A model generated the notes under the pieces. That model was not told the origin of the DNA and did not search any database. It worked only from the letters and a program-made list of their open reading frames with translations. From Phycisphaerae bacterium (lineage in GTDB: Bacteria; Planctomycetota; Phycisphaerae; UBA1845; Fen-1342): a stretch of DNA of 64,000 nt. The translations under genes and the position numbers were made by a program. Numbering within the stretch: the first letter of the stretch is position 1; each line of letters begins with the position of its first letter. The stretch spans positions 1 to 64,000 of the forward strand of contig JANQNU010000049.1 in the NCBI GenBank assembly GCA_028279405.1, read 5' to 3'. Shown here piece by piece: positions 36,437 to 45,128 of the stretch.

Positions 36437-36521
36437 GCGCTCTTCGGCGACACAGGCGGCGCGAACGAAGCGAGCGCCAGTCATACCGCCGGCGTCGACA
36501 AACGGACGTCGATGGTCCGAT

Positions 36522-37967
36522 TCACTCTCGCGCGGGATGTGGTTTACCGTTCAGATCGAGGCAGAGGATGAGGGTATCGTCGTCGTTCTCGAGCGCGCGA
36601 AAGCTGCTCAGATCCCGTCGCAGGCGAGCGATGATCTCATCCGGCGCGTCGCCGTCGACTTGCTCAAAGGACTTTGCCAGCCGCTCGATTCCCAGCATCT
36701 TACGCGCGCTGTCGTAGCGCTCGATCGCCCCGTCGGTGAACGCCAGCACCGCATCGCCGGGCGCCAGGAACGTCGTATGCTCGCCGGGGGCGAACGACTC
36801 CCCGTCGAGGATGCCGAGCATGGCGGTCGTCGCCTCGAGTTGCACCACTGTCCGATCGGCGCGCCGCACCAGCGCCGCAGGATGCCCCGCGCTGCACAGC
36901 GTGAGGGAACGCGTGCGTGGATCGACGCGCAACGCGACCGCGGTCGCGAACACGTACTCATCCGCCAACGTCAGGCGAATGTACCGGTTGAGCGCCATGA
37001 TGATTTCACACGGGGTGGCCTGCGCGTTCTCGGCGAGCGTCCGCTTGATCTCGCCGTGAAGACGATTGACCGCCAATGCGGCCGCAATGCCGTGGCCCGT
37101 GACATCCAGCAGGACGACCGTGCAGGCGCCGTCGGGGGTCGTCACTACATCGACGTAGTCGCCTCCGATCTGCCGCGCGGGTTCGTAGCTGTAGGCGAAC
37201 CGCACCGGTCCACTGTGGCTCGGCTCCGGAAAGAGCCGTTCGTGAATCCGCCGAGCCAGCTTCAGCTCTTGCTGCAGTGTGCGGTAGCGCCCGGTAAGGT
37301 GGGCCAGGGTCAGCCGTTCGCGCCAGCGGCTGTAGCGCCACCAGCTAATCAGCAATCCAGGCGAGCCTGCCAGCAGCACCAGCAGGGAATTGGTCGCCTT
37401 GGACGTTACGGAGTTGGTCAGCGCGAACGTCCCGACTGCGACGATCAAGACCATCGCCAGCAACGGCGTGACGGCTTCACGCACGCTCCACGGGACAATC
37501 AGCGCCGCCGACGAGTATACCAGCGTCAGAATCACCAGCAGCGGCGGCAGCGCCCCGACCTCGACGCCCGAGCCCAGACTGTGCGCGATCTCGGTCAATA
37601 CGCGCCCCAGCAAGCCGGCGCCGGGCACTTGCGTGAAAACGGCCAAGACCACCAGAACGCTCATCGCACCCACCAGTTGGCGACGACTGAGGCCGGCAAC
37701 CCAACGCCGATGGAAATGCGGCAAGGCGATGATCGACAGCCCCAAGGCGATCTTCATTGCAAAAACAGGCGGGATGAAACTCGCGAGTTCGAGACCTTGT
37801 CGAACGGCCACCAGCCCGACCAACACCGATTTGACGACCACCAGCGTCCCGATCACCGCGGCAAAGACGGAGAACCGGCGCCGGAGCAGTTCGAGTCTGG
37901 CAGCGTTCAACTGATGGGACGTCAGCGCCCCTGCAGCTGCGCCCCTGATTGTCGCTTTCGACTTCAT
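36522..37967 (-). CDS. Membrane-bound SpoIIE/RsbU-type PP2C phosphatase
   Basis: 481 residues from the ATG at 37967. Six or so membrane segments fill residues 30-235 (FSVFAAVIGTLVVVKSVLVGLV onward). A coiled connector (YRTLQQELKLARRIHERLFPE) links to a PP2C-type domain (about 255-475) with metal-binding Asp motifs GGDYVDVV and LLDVTGHGIAAAL, then SAGHPAALVRR, GDAVLAFTDGAIE and NDDDTLILCLDL. Such enzymes dephosphorylate anti-sigma antagonists in partner-switching pathways. The membrane part suggests a sensing role. No anti-sigma or antagonist gene is adjacent. Confidence 0.88.
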   Translation of the reverse strand: MKSKATIRGAAAGALTSHQLNAARLELLRRRFSVFAAVIGTLVVVKSVLVGLVAVRQGLELASFIPPVFAMKIALGLSIIALPHFHRRWVAGLSRRQLVGAMSVLVVLAVFTQVPGAGLLGRVLTEIAHSLGSGVEVGALPPLLVILTLVYSSAALIVPWSVREAVTPLLAMVLIVAVGTFALTNSVTSKATNSLLVLLAGSPGLLISWWRYSRWRERLTLAHLTGRYRTLQQELKLARRIHERLFPEPSHSGPVRFAYSYEPARQIGGDYVDVVTTPDGACTVVLLDVTGHGIAAALAVNRLHGEIKRTLAENAQATPCEIIMALNRYIRLTLADEYVFATAVALRVDPRTRSLTLCSAGHPAALVRRADRTVVQLEATTAMLGILDGESFAPGEHTTFLAPGDAVLAFTDGAIERYDSARKMLGIERLAKSFEQVDGDAPDEIIARLRRDLSSFRALENDDDTLILCLDLNGKPHPARE

Positions 37968-38159
37968 GACTCGCTCGTCATTCCGCTGTTCGGAGTATTC
38001 CCGCACGGATCTGAGTCACGGGAGCGCGTGACGCGAAACGCCAGCAGTTCTTCGTCCGCGCATTCCGATTGTACCCCGATGCGGTCCCTGAAGGCGATCG
38101 CGATAACGAGGTCGCGCCGCCAAATCGCCCAACGGCCCGTTCATTCGGGCAGCGGGCCG

Positions 38160-39989
38160 TCAAGCCGGGACGCCGCGCGCTGACGGCGTCAGAAATCGCA
38201 GGTGAACGAACCCGATGATGGCCGCCATGACAGACGCGGCGATGACAGCGAGTTTGGCCGACTCCACCGGCGTCCCCGCCGCGAACGCCTCGTTGGCAAT
38301 GAAGATCGACATCGTGAAGCCGATCCCGCACAGACAACCCACGCCGAAAATGTGGCTCCAACGGGCGTCGTCAGGCTTGCGGCCGAGTCCGAGCCGATCC
38401 ACGAGGAACGTTCCTGCGAAAATTCCCAGCGGTTTCCCGATCACCAGCGCCAGCACGACGCCCAGCATGACGGGGTCCGTAACGGAAACATGCTCGAACG
38501 AGATCAGAATACCAGCATTCGATAGAGCGAAGATCGGCAGAATGAGGTAGGCCGACCACGGCTGCAGCGCGTGCTCGAGCCGTTCGGCACTTGGGACCAG
38601 GCGCTCCTCGATGGATCGAACGCGCTGCGCCATGCGTTGCCGCTCTTCCTCTTCGCGATCCGTGTCATTCTCCAATCGTTTGATCGCCTGCTGGATCCCG
38701 GCCGAGCCCTGCGCAAGCAAGGGTAGCAGCGGCGCTTGCCGTCGGGTCGGAATGGTCACCGCCAGCATGACGCCCGCGAGCGTCGCGTGCAGCCCACTCA
38801 GGTATACGGCCAGCCAGAGCAGCGTGCCCACGGTAAGGTACGGCCACAAGGCATATACCCGCGCCCGGTTGAAACCGAGCAACAGCAGCATCAGCAGGAG
38901 CGCAGCCCCGATGGCCTCCCACGAGAGCCCGTGGTTGTAGAAGATGGCCAGGACGAGAATCGCGCCGAGATCGTCCACGATCGCCAGCGCGGTTGCAAAG
39001 ACCTTCATGCTGGCGGGGACGCGCGTCCCCAGCAGCGCCAGCACGCCGAGTGTAAAGGCGATGTCGGTCGCCATCGGCACCCCCCAGCCGGCGACACGGT
39101 CTGTCCCGGCGTTGAACGCCAGGTAAATGCCGGCCGGCACAACCATGCCGCCAAGTGCGGCCGCGATCGGCAGGACGGCGCGTTTTGGATCTGCCAGCTC
39201 ACCCGCCCGGATCTCGCGTTTGAGTTCCAGACCGACCACCAGAAAGAAAACCGCCATCAAGAGATCGTTGACCCAATGGTGCAACGACATTACCAGCGAC
39301 CGTCCGGCGGCCATCAGCCCGGCCTCGAGGTGCCACAGCGTTTCATAGCCGTGGCCGAACGGTCCGTTACGCCACAGCAGCGCGAGTACCGTGGCCACGA
39401 TCAATAAGGCACTGCTGCCGGCAGCCCACCGTGCAAAGTCCAGGGCCAGCGTGTGGACACGTCCCGCCAAGGGCGGCTGCGCCGCTTCGCGAATCGACTC
39501 GACGTCCCACGTGCCGGTATATTTCCGCCCGCGGATGAACAAGGTCGGCACTTGCGCGATGCCGTGGGCCAGCGCCTGATCGATATCCTGCTGCACCTCT
39601 TCGGCGATCGCCGGGTCCGCGCGATCAGCCTCGAACCGCTCGAGATCGAGCCCGGCCTCGCGGGCCGCCAAGAGGATATTCTCGTCTCCCGCCGATGCGT
39701 GCCGAAACAACGCCGCGTGCATCTCCCAGAACAGGCCTTGTCGCGCAGCCGCCTCCGCCGCGATGGCCTTGGCCATTGGATTCGGGCCGCTGGAGACGAG
39801 CGGCAGGTGGCGAAAGACATATTGCAGTGGGCGACCGGATTCGCTCCGTACTGCGCAGAGCACATCGTGGAGCCGTCGACAGTCGGAGCAACCATAGTCG
39901 CCATACTCGACAATCGAGTCGCTGAGCTTCGCGTCCCCAGTCGCATGCCCCTTGTCAGCCAGCGCGTCCTGCTGAAGGCGCTCCGACAT
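38160..39989 (-). CDS. Fusion of a DsbA-like thioredoxin domain to the Na+/H+ antiporter NhaA
   Basis: 609 residues. The ATG at 39989 follows GGGAG. Residues about 20-180 are a DsbA-like domain (SIVEYGDYGCSDCRRLHDV with a CxxC, then QVPTLFIRGRKYTG as cis-Pro loop). Residues about 190-600 are NhaA: VNDLLMAVFFLVVGLELKREI, GVPMATDIAFTLGVLALLG (Asp133 equivalent), ALAIVDDLGAILVLAIFYN (Asp163/164 equivalents) and LCGIGFTMSIFIANEAF. Fusions of this order are known in some actinobacteria and other phyla. It probably exports Na+ in exchange for H+; the role of the thiol domain, perhaps redox control, is unknown. Confidence 0.9.
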   Translation of the reverse strand: MSERLQQDALADKGHATGDAKLSDSIVEYGDYGCSDCRRLHDVLCAVRSESGRPLQYVFRHLPLVSSGPNPMAKAIAAEAAARQGLFWEMHAALFRHASAGDENILLAAREAGLDLERFEADRADPAIAEEVQQDIDQALAHGIAQVPTLFIRGRKYTGTWDVESIREAAQPPLAGRVHTLALDFARWAAGSSALLIVATVLALLWRNGPFGHGYETLWHLEAGLMAAGRSLVMSLHHWVNDLLMAVFFLVVGLELKREIRAGELADPKRAVLPIAAALGGMVVPAGIYLAFNAGTDRVAGWGVPMATDIAFTLGVLALLGTRVPASMKVFATALAIVDDLGAILVLAIFYNHGLSWEAIGAALLLMLLLLGFNRARVYALWPYLTVGTLLWLAVYLSGLHATLAGVMLAVTIPTRRQAPLLPLLAQGSAGIQQAIKRLENDTDREEEERQRMAQRVRSIEERLVPSAERLEHALQPWSAYLILPIFALSNAGILISFEHVSVTDPVMLGVVLALVIGKPLGIFAGTFLVDRLGLGRKPDDARWSHIFGVGCLCGIGFTMSIFIANEAFAAGTPVESAKLAVIAASVMAAIIGFVHLRFLTPSARGVPA

Positions 39990-40414
39990 GTTGCTCCCTT
40001 CCAGTGCGTAGACGTGAAACTTTAACGCCGATCGCGAGTGTGCCAAGGACAGTCGTCACCGCCCTTGCACGCTGGCGATCTCAAACCCAATCGTAGCGCT
40101 CCGGCGCCCGGATTCCCGGGCGACCACAGGCAGTTCCGACCTTGTATAGCGATTTGTGGCAAAACGCGACAGGCGATCATAGACTCTATCCAAGACTGCT
40201 CTTCGACGCGGCGCGACCGTCACACGCGGCCGGCTGGGCGCCGGTCCTTCGTTGACTGCGAGCATTATTTTTGTTGGTGGAGAATCGGGCTATTTGGCGG
40301 GCATGCGTGAAACGCGTAGGGTCGCCGATCATCGAATCTCGACAGGGTAGCGCGCCCCCCTTCAACCGACGGGAGGGGAAGCGCGATCTCGACGAGTCGG
40401 CGGGAGTAGCACGC
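39990..40414. other. Divergent promoter region between the antiporter fusion and the RND operon
   Basis: 425 bp between divergent genes. The reading frame upstream of the RND adaptor start stays open to 40271, but no ribosome binding site or signal peptide supports that longer form. No clear promoter or operator palindrome was found. No gene was seen. Confidence 0.4.
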
Positions 40415-41542
40415 ATGATTGAGGGAGGGACGATTCGACGGCGCTGGATTTGTGCGCTCTTCGCGGCAGCGCTGGTGCCGGCTGCGCGACCGCAAGCCGT
40501 CCCCGTCACGGTTGATCCCGTTCGAACAGAGCGCCTGGGTTCCACGGCGCGCGTCACCGGCAGCTTGCGTTCGGTCTCGCGTGCAGGCGTGGCCACGCAG
40601 GAACCGGGGCTGGTCACGGAAGTTCTGGTCGACGTCGGCAGCGTCGTGCGCGCCGGCGACGTCCTGGCCCGGCTCGACGCCCGGCGGCTGCGTGCGGAAT
40701 TGGCGGCGCTCGCGGCCGAACGCGAGGTTGCCCAGGCCCAGGAACGTGCGGCCCAATCCGACGCGGAGTACGCGACGACGGATTTCGAGCGCGTGAAGCG
40801 GCTGCGTGAGAGTGGCACCGCCGCCAGCATCGAATTCGTACGGGTCAAGACCAACCGTGACGCTGCGCAAGCACGGATCACCGCTGCGCAGCGGACGATC
40901 GAGCGTATCAAGGCGCGCGAGGACTTGCTCCAGATTCGACTGGGGGACATGGAGTTGCGGGCGCCGTTCGATGGTGCGATTACCGACCGTGCGGTAGATC
41001 CGGGCGAGTGGCTTTCGGCCGGCGATCCGATCGTGACGATGGTATCGACCGGAATTCACGAGGCTTGGCTGGAGATTCCGGAGCGATATCTGGGCGACGT
41101 CGAGGCGTTGGGATCGAGCCTGCGCGTGCAGGCCGCGAACACGCAGGAGGCGTTGCGGACCGAACGCGTGCGGCTATCGCCGGAGGTCGAACCGCGCGTG
41201 CGAACGTTCATGGCGATCGTGGACGTCAGCAGTAGCCGCAATGATCTGGTTCCGGGCATGTCCGTGACCGCATGGGTGCCCACCAGCGCTGTAGAGGAAC
41301 GTTTGACCGTCCACAAGGACGCACTGATTCGCGATCCCGGCGGTTTCTTGGTATTCGTCGCCCGCGCGCAGGGCGAGGGTCACGTCGCGACCCCGGTACC
41401 GGTGAAGGTGGCATTCGAGACCGACGCACGGGTGGCGGTCTTCCCGGGTGCCGTCCGCCCGGGTGACCTGGTGATCGTTGAAGGAAATGAACGGCTCTAC
41501 GCGGGCGCCATGATCGCGCCGGAGAGCGCGACGCCTCAGTAG
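40415..41542 (+). CDS. RND efflux periplasmic adaptor (MFP) protein
   Basis: 375 residues; the start at 40415 has GGGAG eight bases upstream and a signal-like hydrophobic stretch (IRRRWICALFAAALVPAA). Typical membrane-fusion protein layout: barrel-sandwich halves (ATQEPGLVTEVLVDVGSVVRAGDVLARLD and GDMELRAPFDGAITDRAVDPGEWL) flank a long alpha-hairpin (about 80-165). The beta-barrel (DLVPGMSVTAWVP) and membrane-proximal domain follow. It links the permease to an outer-membrane channel. No channel gene follows, so an external TolC-like partner is expected. Confidence 0.9.
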   Translation: MIEGGTIRRRWICALFAAALVPAARPQAVPVTVDPVRTERLGSTARVTGSLRSVSRAGVATQEPGLVTEVLVDVGSVVRAGDVLARLDARRLRAELAALAAEREVAQAQERAAQSDAEYATTDFERVKRLRESGTAASIEFVRVKTNRDAAQARITAAQRTIERIKAREDLLQIRLGDMELRAPFDGAITDRAVDPGEWLSAGDPIVTMVSTGIHEAWLEIPERYLGDVEALGSSLRVQAANTQEALRTERVRLSPEVEPRVRTFMAIVDVSSSRNDLVPGMSVTAWVPTSAVEERLTVHKDALIRDPGGFLVFVARAQGEGHVATPVPVKVAFETDARVAVFPGAVRPGDLVIVEGNERLYAGAMIAPESATPQ

Positions 41543-41575
41543 CCGACGCTACGCGGCCGGAAAGGAGCACGTTGC

Positions 41576-44500
41576 GTGCAGAGTCTGATCGAAACGGCGG
41601 TACGGCAGCCGATCACGGTCGCCGTCGGTGTTATCATCTCGCTCCTTGCGGGTCTGATCGCGCTCCAGTCGGTTCCAATCGCGATGACGCCGGAGGTTCA
41701 GGATCCGGTGATCTCGGTGACGACCACGTGGGAGAATGCCAGCCCGCAAGAGATCGAAACGGAGGTGATCGACGAGCAGGAGGAGCGTTTGCAGGGCGTC
41801 TCCGGCTTGCGATCCATGACGAGCACGAGCCGTAGCGGGCTCGGACAGATCCGCCTCGAGTTCCTCACCGGGACAGACCTGCGCAACGCGATGATCGAGG
41901 TGCAGGACAAGCTCCGCGAGGTGGAGTCCTACCCGGAGAACGTGGACCAGCCGATCGTTGAGGACGTCGACCCTGAGAGCCGCGACTACGTTGCCTGGGT
42001 AGTGCTGGTGACGAGCGACCCGGAGTTCGACGTGCTCACGCAACGAGACTGGCTCGAGACGCGGGTCCTCCCGCGACTGGAGCGCGTCCCGGGTGTATCG
42101 GAAGTCGGCCTTCTGGGCGGGACCGAGCGCGAGGCACAGATCCGGGTCGACCCGATCCGACTTGCGCAGCGCGGCATCACGATGTCGGCGTTCGTCGACG
42201 CGCTGCGCGCCAGCAACGAGAACTTTTCGGGCGGCGCGCTTCCGGAGGGTAAGGCGGACGTGCGCGTGCGCACAGTCGGCCGGTTCAGTGATCCGCAGCA
42301 GGTGGGTGACGTCGTTATTCGCCAGACCGCAGCCGGTCCCATCTACGTCAAGGACGTTGCAACCGTCGTCGAAAGCTACAAAGAGGTTACGGACTTCGTG
42401 CGCGCCCGCGGGCGCCAGTGTATCGGCATCAATTTTCAGCGTGAGCTCGGCTCGAACGTCATGGAGGTCATGGCCCACCTGAAGGAAGAACTCGGGCGCC
42501 TGAATACGGACGGCGGCGTGCTCGAGGTGCGGGCGCAGCAACTAGGGCTGAACGGGTCTCTCGAGCTGGTGATGACCTACGACTCGACGACCTATATCGA
42601 GGACGCGATCACGCTCGTCCGCGGCAACATCTTCGTCGGCGGTGGCCTGGCGATCGTCGCGCTGATCCTTTTTCTGCGATCCGTCCGATCGGTGGGGATC
42701 ATCGCCATCGCGATCCCGATCTCGATCATCGGGACGGTGGTCGTCATGGTGGCGCTCGGGCGAACGGTCAACATCATCAGCCTCGCCGGGATGGCGTTCG
42801 CGATCGGAATGGTCGTGGACAATTCGATCGTCGTACTCGAGAACATTTACCGACATCTCGAGATGGGCAAGAGTCCATTCGCGGCTGCGGTCGAAGGTGC
42901 GCGCGAGGTGGCGACGGCCGTGTTGGCCTCGACCCTGACGACGCTCGTGGTATTCGTTCCGATCCTGCTCGTGCAAGAGACGGCCGGCCGCCTCTTCCGC
43001 GATATCGCACTGGCGATCTGCGCCGCCGTCGGCCTCAGCTTCGTCGTCGCGATCACCGTGATCCCCTCGGCCTCGCGACTGCTGTTGCGCGAGCGCACGG
43101 CCAAGCAAACCAAATACGGCCGGGCTGCGTCCGGTCTGGCCAACACGGACCGTCGGGCGGCAGAACGCAAGACGATCGTGCAGTACGGCATCTGGCTGCT
43201 GCTGATGCCGCTGCGGCTGTTCCAGCTGATGCCGCGGCTCACGGCCGGGCTGGTCTATCGGCTCAGTGGCTCCCTGGCCACCAAGCTCGCGACGATCGGC
43301 CTTTTCGTGTTCGTCGCGGTCGCCGGCACGTGGTGGCTGATCCCTCCACTCGACTACCTTCCAAAGGGCAACCGCAACATCATCTTCGGACTGCTCTTCC
43401 CGCCTCCGGGCTACAACGTCGCCCAATTGAACCGTCTGGGCGCGCGGCTTGAGAACACCATGCGGCCGATCTGGGAAGCGAACGGCCCGAGTATGCGCGT
43501 CGAGCAGGAAGAAGGTTTCGCCAGTGCAACGATCGATCCGCAGGAGCTGCCGGAGTACGCGGACCTGCTCGAGCCCGGCGACAACACCTACCGTCCACCG
43601 CCGTTGGAGCACTACTTCGTCGTCGCCTGGAATGGCGTCGTCTTCCATGTCGGGATCGCAGCGGAAAAAGACGCGGTGGTGGATCTGCTGCCACCTTTCT
43701 ACGCAGCGGCGGCGCCCAACATCATGCCCGGCGTGCCGTCGTTCGCATTCCAGCTGCCGCTGTTCCGCATCGGTGGTAACACCGGTTCGGCGGTCAAGGT
43801 CAACCTCTCGGGTGCCGACCTGGCAAGGGTAACCGCCAGCACGGAGGCGTTGTTTGGATCACTGGCAAGTGAGTATGGCCCGATGAGCCTGCAACCCGAT
43901 CCGCCGAACTTCAACCTGCCCGCTCCGGAGCTTCAACTGATCCCGGACCATATCGCGCTCTCCGACCTTGGACTGACGGTTGCCGACCTGGGGCTTGCCG
44001 CGCAGGCCGCGGGCGACGGCGCGTTCATCAACGACTACGAAATTGCCGGCGAGTTGATCGACATGAAGGTCATCAACGCCGACGCGGTCGGGCGCACCAG
44101 TCTGGCAGGAATCGGCGACACGACCCTCGCGACGCCTTCGGGAGCAATTGTCTCGCTCGGCAGCCTCGCGGCGATCGAGCGCGTGATCGAACCGGAGCAG
44201 ATCCGACGCGTCGGTCGGCAGCGCGCGGTCACGCTGCAACTCACGCCGCCTGAGGGCATGCCCCTCGACCTGGCAGTACGCGGCATCCACGAAACGGTCG
44301 ATCGGCTGCGCGCCGAGGGCGCCATCACGCCGGACGTCGAGGTGTCATTGGCCGGCTCGGCCAGCAAGCTGAGCGAGCTGAAGGTGGCCCTGCTCGGCGA
44401 TGGATCGTGGACCGGCTTCCTGACGAGCGCACTGTTCCTCGCGGGATTGGTGGTCTATCTCCTGATGTGCGTGTTGTTTCAGAGCTGGGCCTATCCGTTC

Positions 44501-45058
44501 GTCATCATGTTCAGCGTGCCCCTGGCCACATTTGGCGGCTTTCTGGCGCTGGCGATCGTCTATGCCTGGAGCGAGACCAACCGTTACATGCCGACCCAGA
44601 CGCTCGACGTGCTGACCATTCTGGGGTTCGTCATTCTCGGCGGCACCGTGGTCAACAACGCGATTCTGCTCGTCGACCAGGCGCTGAACAACCTGCGCGG
44701 TGCCACCGACACCCAGGTCTGTCCCGAGAGCGTTCCCGAAGACATCCCCGGCGGCGTGGTTTCGGCACGCTGCGCCATCGCGATGTCGGTCGAGAGCCGC
44801 GTACGACCGATCCTGATGAGTTCGCTGACCTCGATCGGGGGGATGCTGCCGCTGGTGCTGGCGCCCGGAGCGGGCGCGGAGCTCTATCGCGGACTTGGAA
44901 GCGTCGTAGTGGGCGGACTGGCGGTCTCGACCGTCTTTACGCTGATACTGGTGCCGCTGGTGTTGAGCCTGGTGCTGGACATCCGCTCCTGGTTCGGCAC
45001 GCAAACAGACGAAGAGTCCGAGAGCCCCGTCGATACGACGCCGGCACCCGCCTCTTGA
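41576..45058 (+). CDS. RND-family efflux permease
   Basis: 1160 residues from a GTG with AAAGGAG upstream, 33 bp after the adaptor gene. About 12 membrane segments; proton-relay motif GMVVDNSIVVLENIYRH in TM4; signature VLASTLTTLVVFVPILLVQ and, in the second half, LDVLTILGFVILGGTVVNNAILLVDQALNN. It is about 110 residues longer than typical RND pumps, mostly through an insert after TM6 (KQTKYGRAASGLANTDRRAA). Substrate unknown. It belongs to the HAE1-like drug/lipid group rather than the heavy-metal group by motif. Confidence 0.92.
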   Translation: MQSLIETAVRQPITVAVGVIISLLAGLIALQSVPIAMTPEVQDPVISVTTTWENASPQEIETEVIDEQEERLQGVSGLRSMTSTSRSGLGQIRLEFLTGTDLRNAMIEVQDKLREVESYPENVDQPIVEDVDPESRDYVAWVVLVTSDPEFDVLTQRDWLETRVLPRLERVPGVSEVGLLGGTEREAQIRVDPIRLAQRGITMSAFVDALRASNENFSGGALPEGKADVRVRTVGRFSDPQQVGDVVIRQTAAGPIYVKDVATVVESYKEVTDFVRARGRQCIGINFQRELGSNVMEVMAHLKEELGRLNTDGGVLEVRAQQLGLNGSLELVMTYDSTTYIEDAITLVRGNIFVGGGLAIVALILFLRSVRSVGIIAIAIPISIIGTVVVMVALGRTVNIISLAGMAFAIGMVVDNSIVVLENIYRHLEMGKSPFAAAVEGAREVATAVLASTLTTLVVFVPILLVQETAGRLFRDIALAICAAVGLSFVVAITVIPSASRLLLRERTAKQTKYGRAASGLANTDRRAAERKTIVQYGIWLLLMPLRLFQLMPRLTAGLVYRLSGSLATKLATIGLFVFVAVAGTWWLIPPLDYLPKGNRNIIFGLLFPPPGYNVAQLNRLGARLENTMRPIWEANGPSMRVEQEEGFASATIDPQELPEYADLLEPGDNTYRPPPLEHYFVVAWNGVVFHVGIAAEKDAVVDLLPPFYAAAAPNIMPGVPSFAFQLPLFRIGGNTGSAVKVNLSGADLARVTASTEALFGSLASEYGPMSLQPDPPNFNLPAPELQLIPDHIALSDLGLTVADLGLAAQAAGDGAFINDYEIAGELIDMKVINADAVGRTSLAGIGDTTLATPSGAIVSLGSLAAIERVIEPEQIRRVGRQRAVTLQLTPPEGMPLDLAVRGIHETVDRLRAEGAITPDVEVSLAGSASKLSELKVALLGDGSWTGFLTSALFLAGLVVYLLMCVLFQSWAYPFVIMFSVPLATFGGFLALAIVYAWSETNRYMPTQTLDVLTILGFVILGGTVVNNAILLVDQALNNLRGATDTQVCPESVPEDIPGGVVSARCAIAMSVESRVRPILMSSLTSIGGMLPLVLAPGAGAELYRGLGSVVVGGLAVSTVFTLILVPLVLSLVLDIRSWFGTQTDEESESPVDTTPAPAS

Positions 45059-45128
45059 AGGAACAATCACGCCCGATGCGACGGCGAATGAGGTTACGAT
45101 GCAACGACAAACGATCTCGAGGGAGTCG

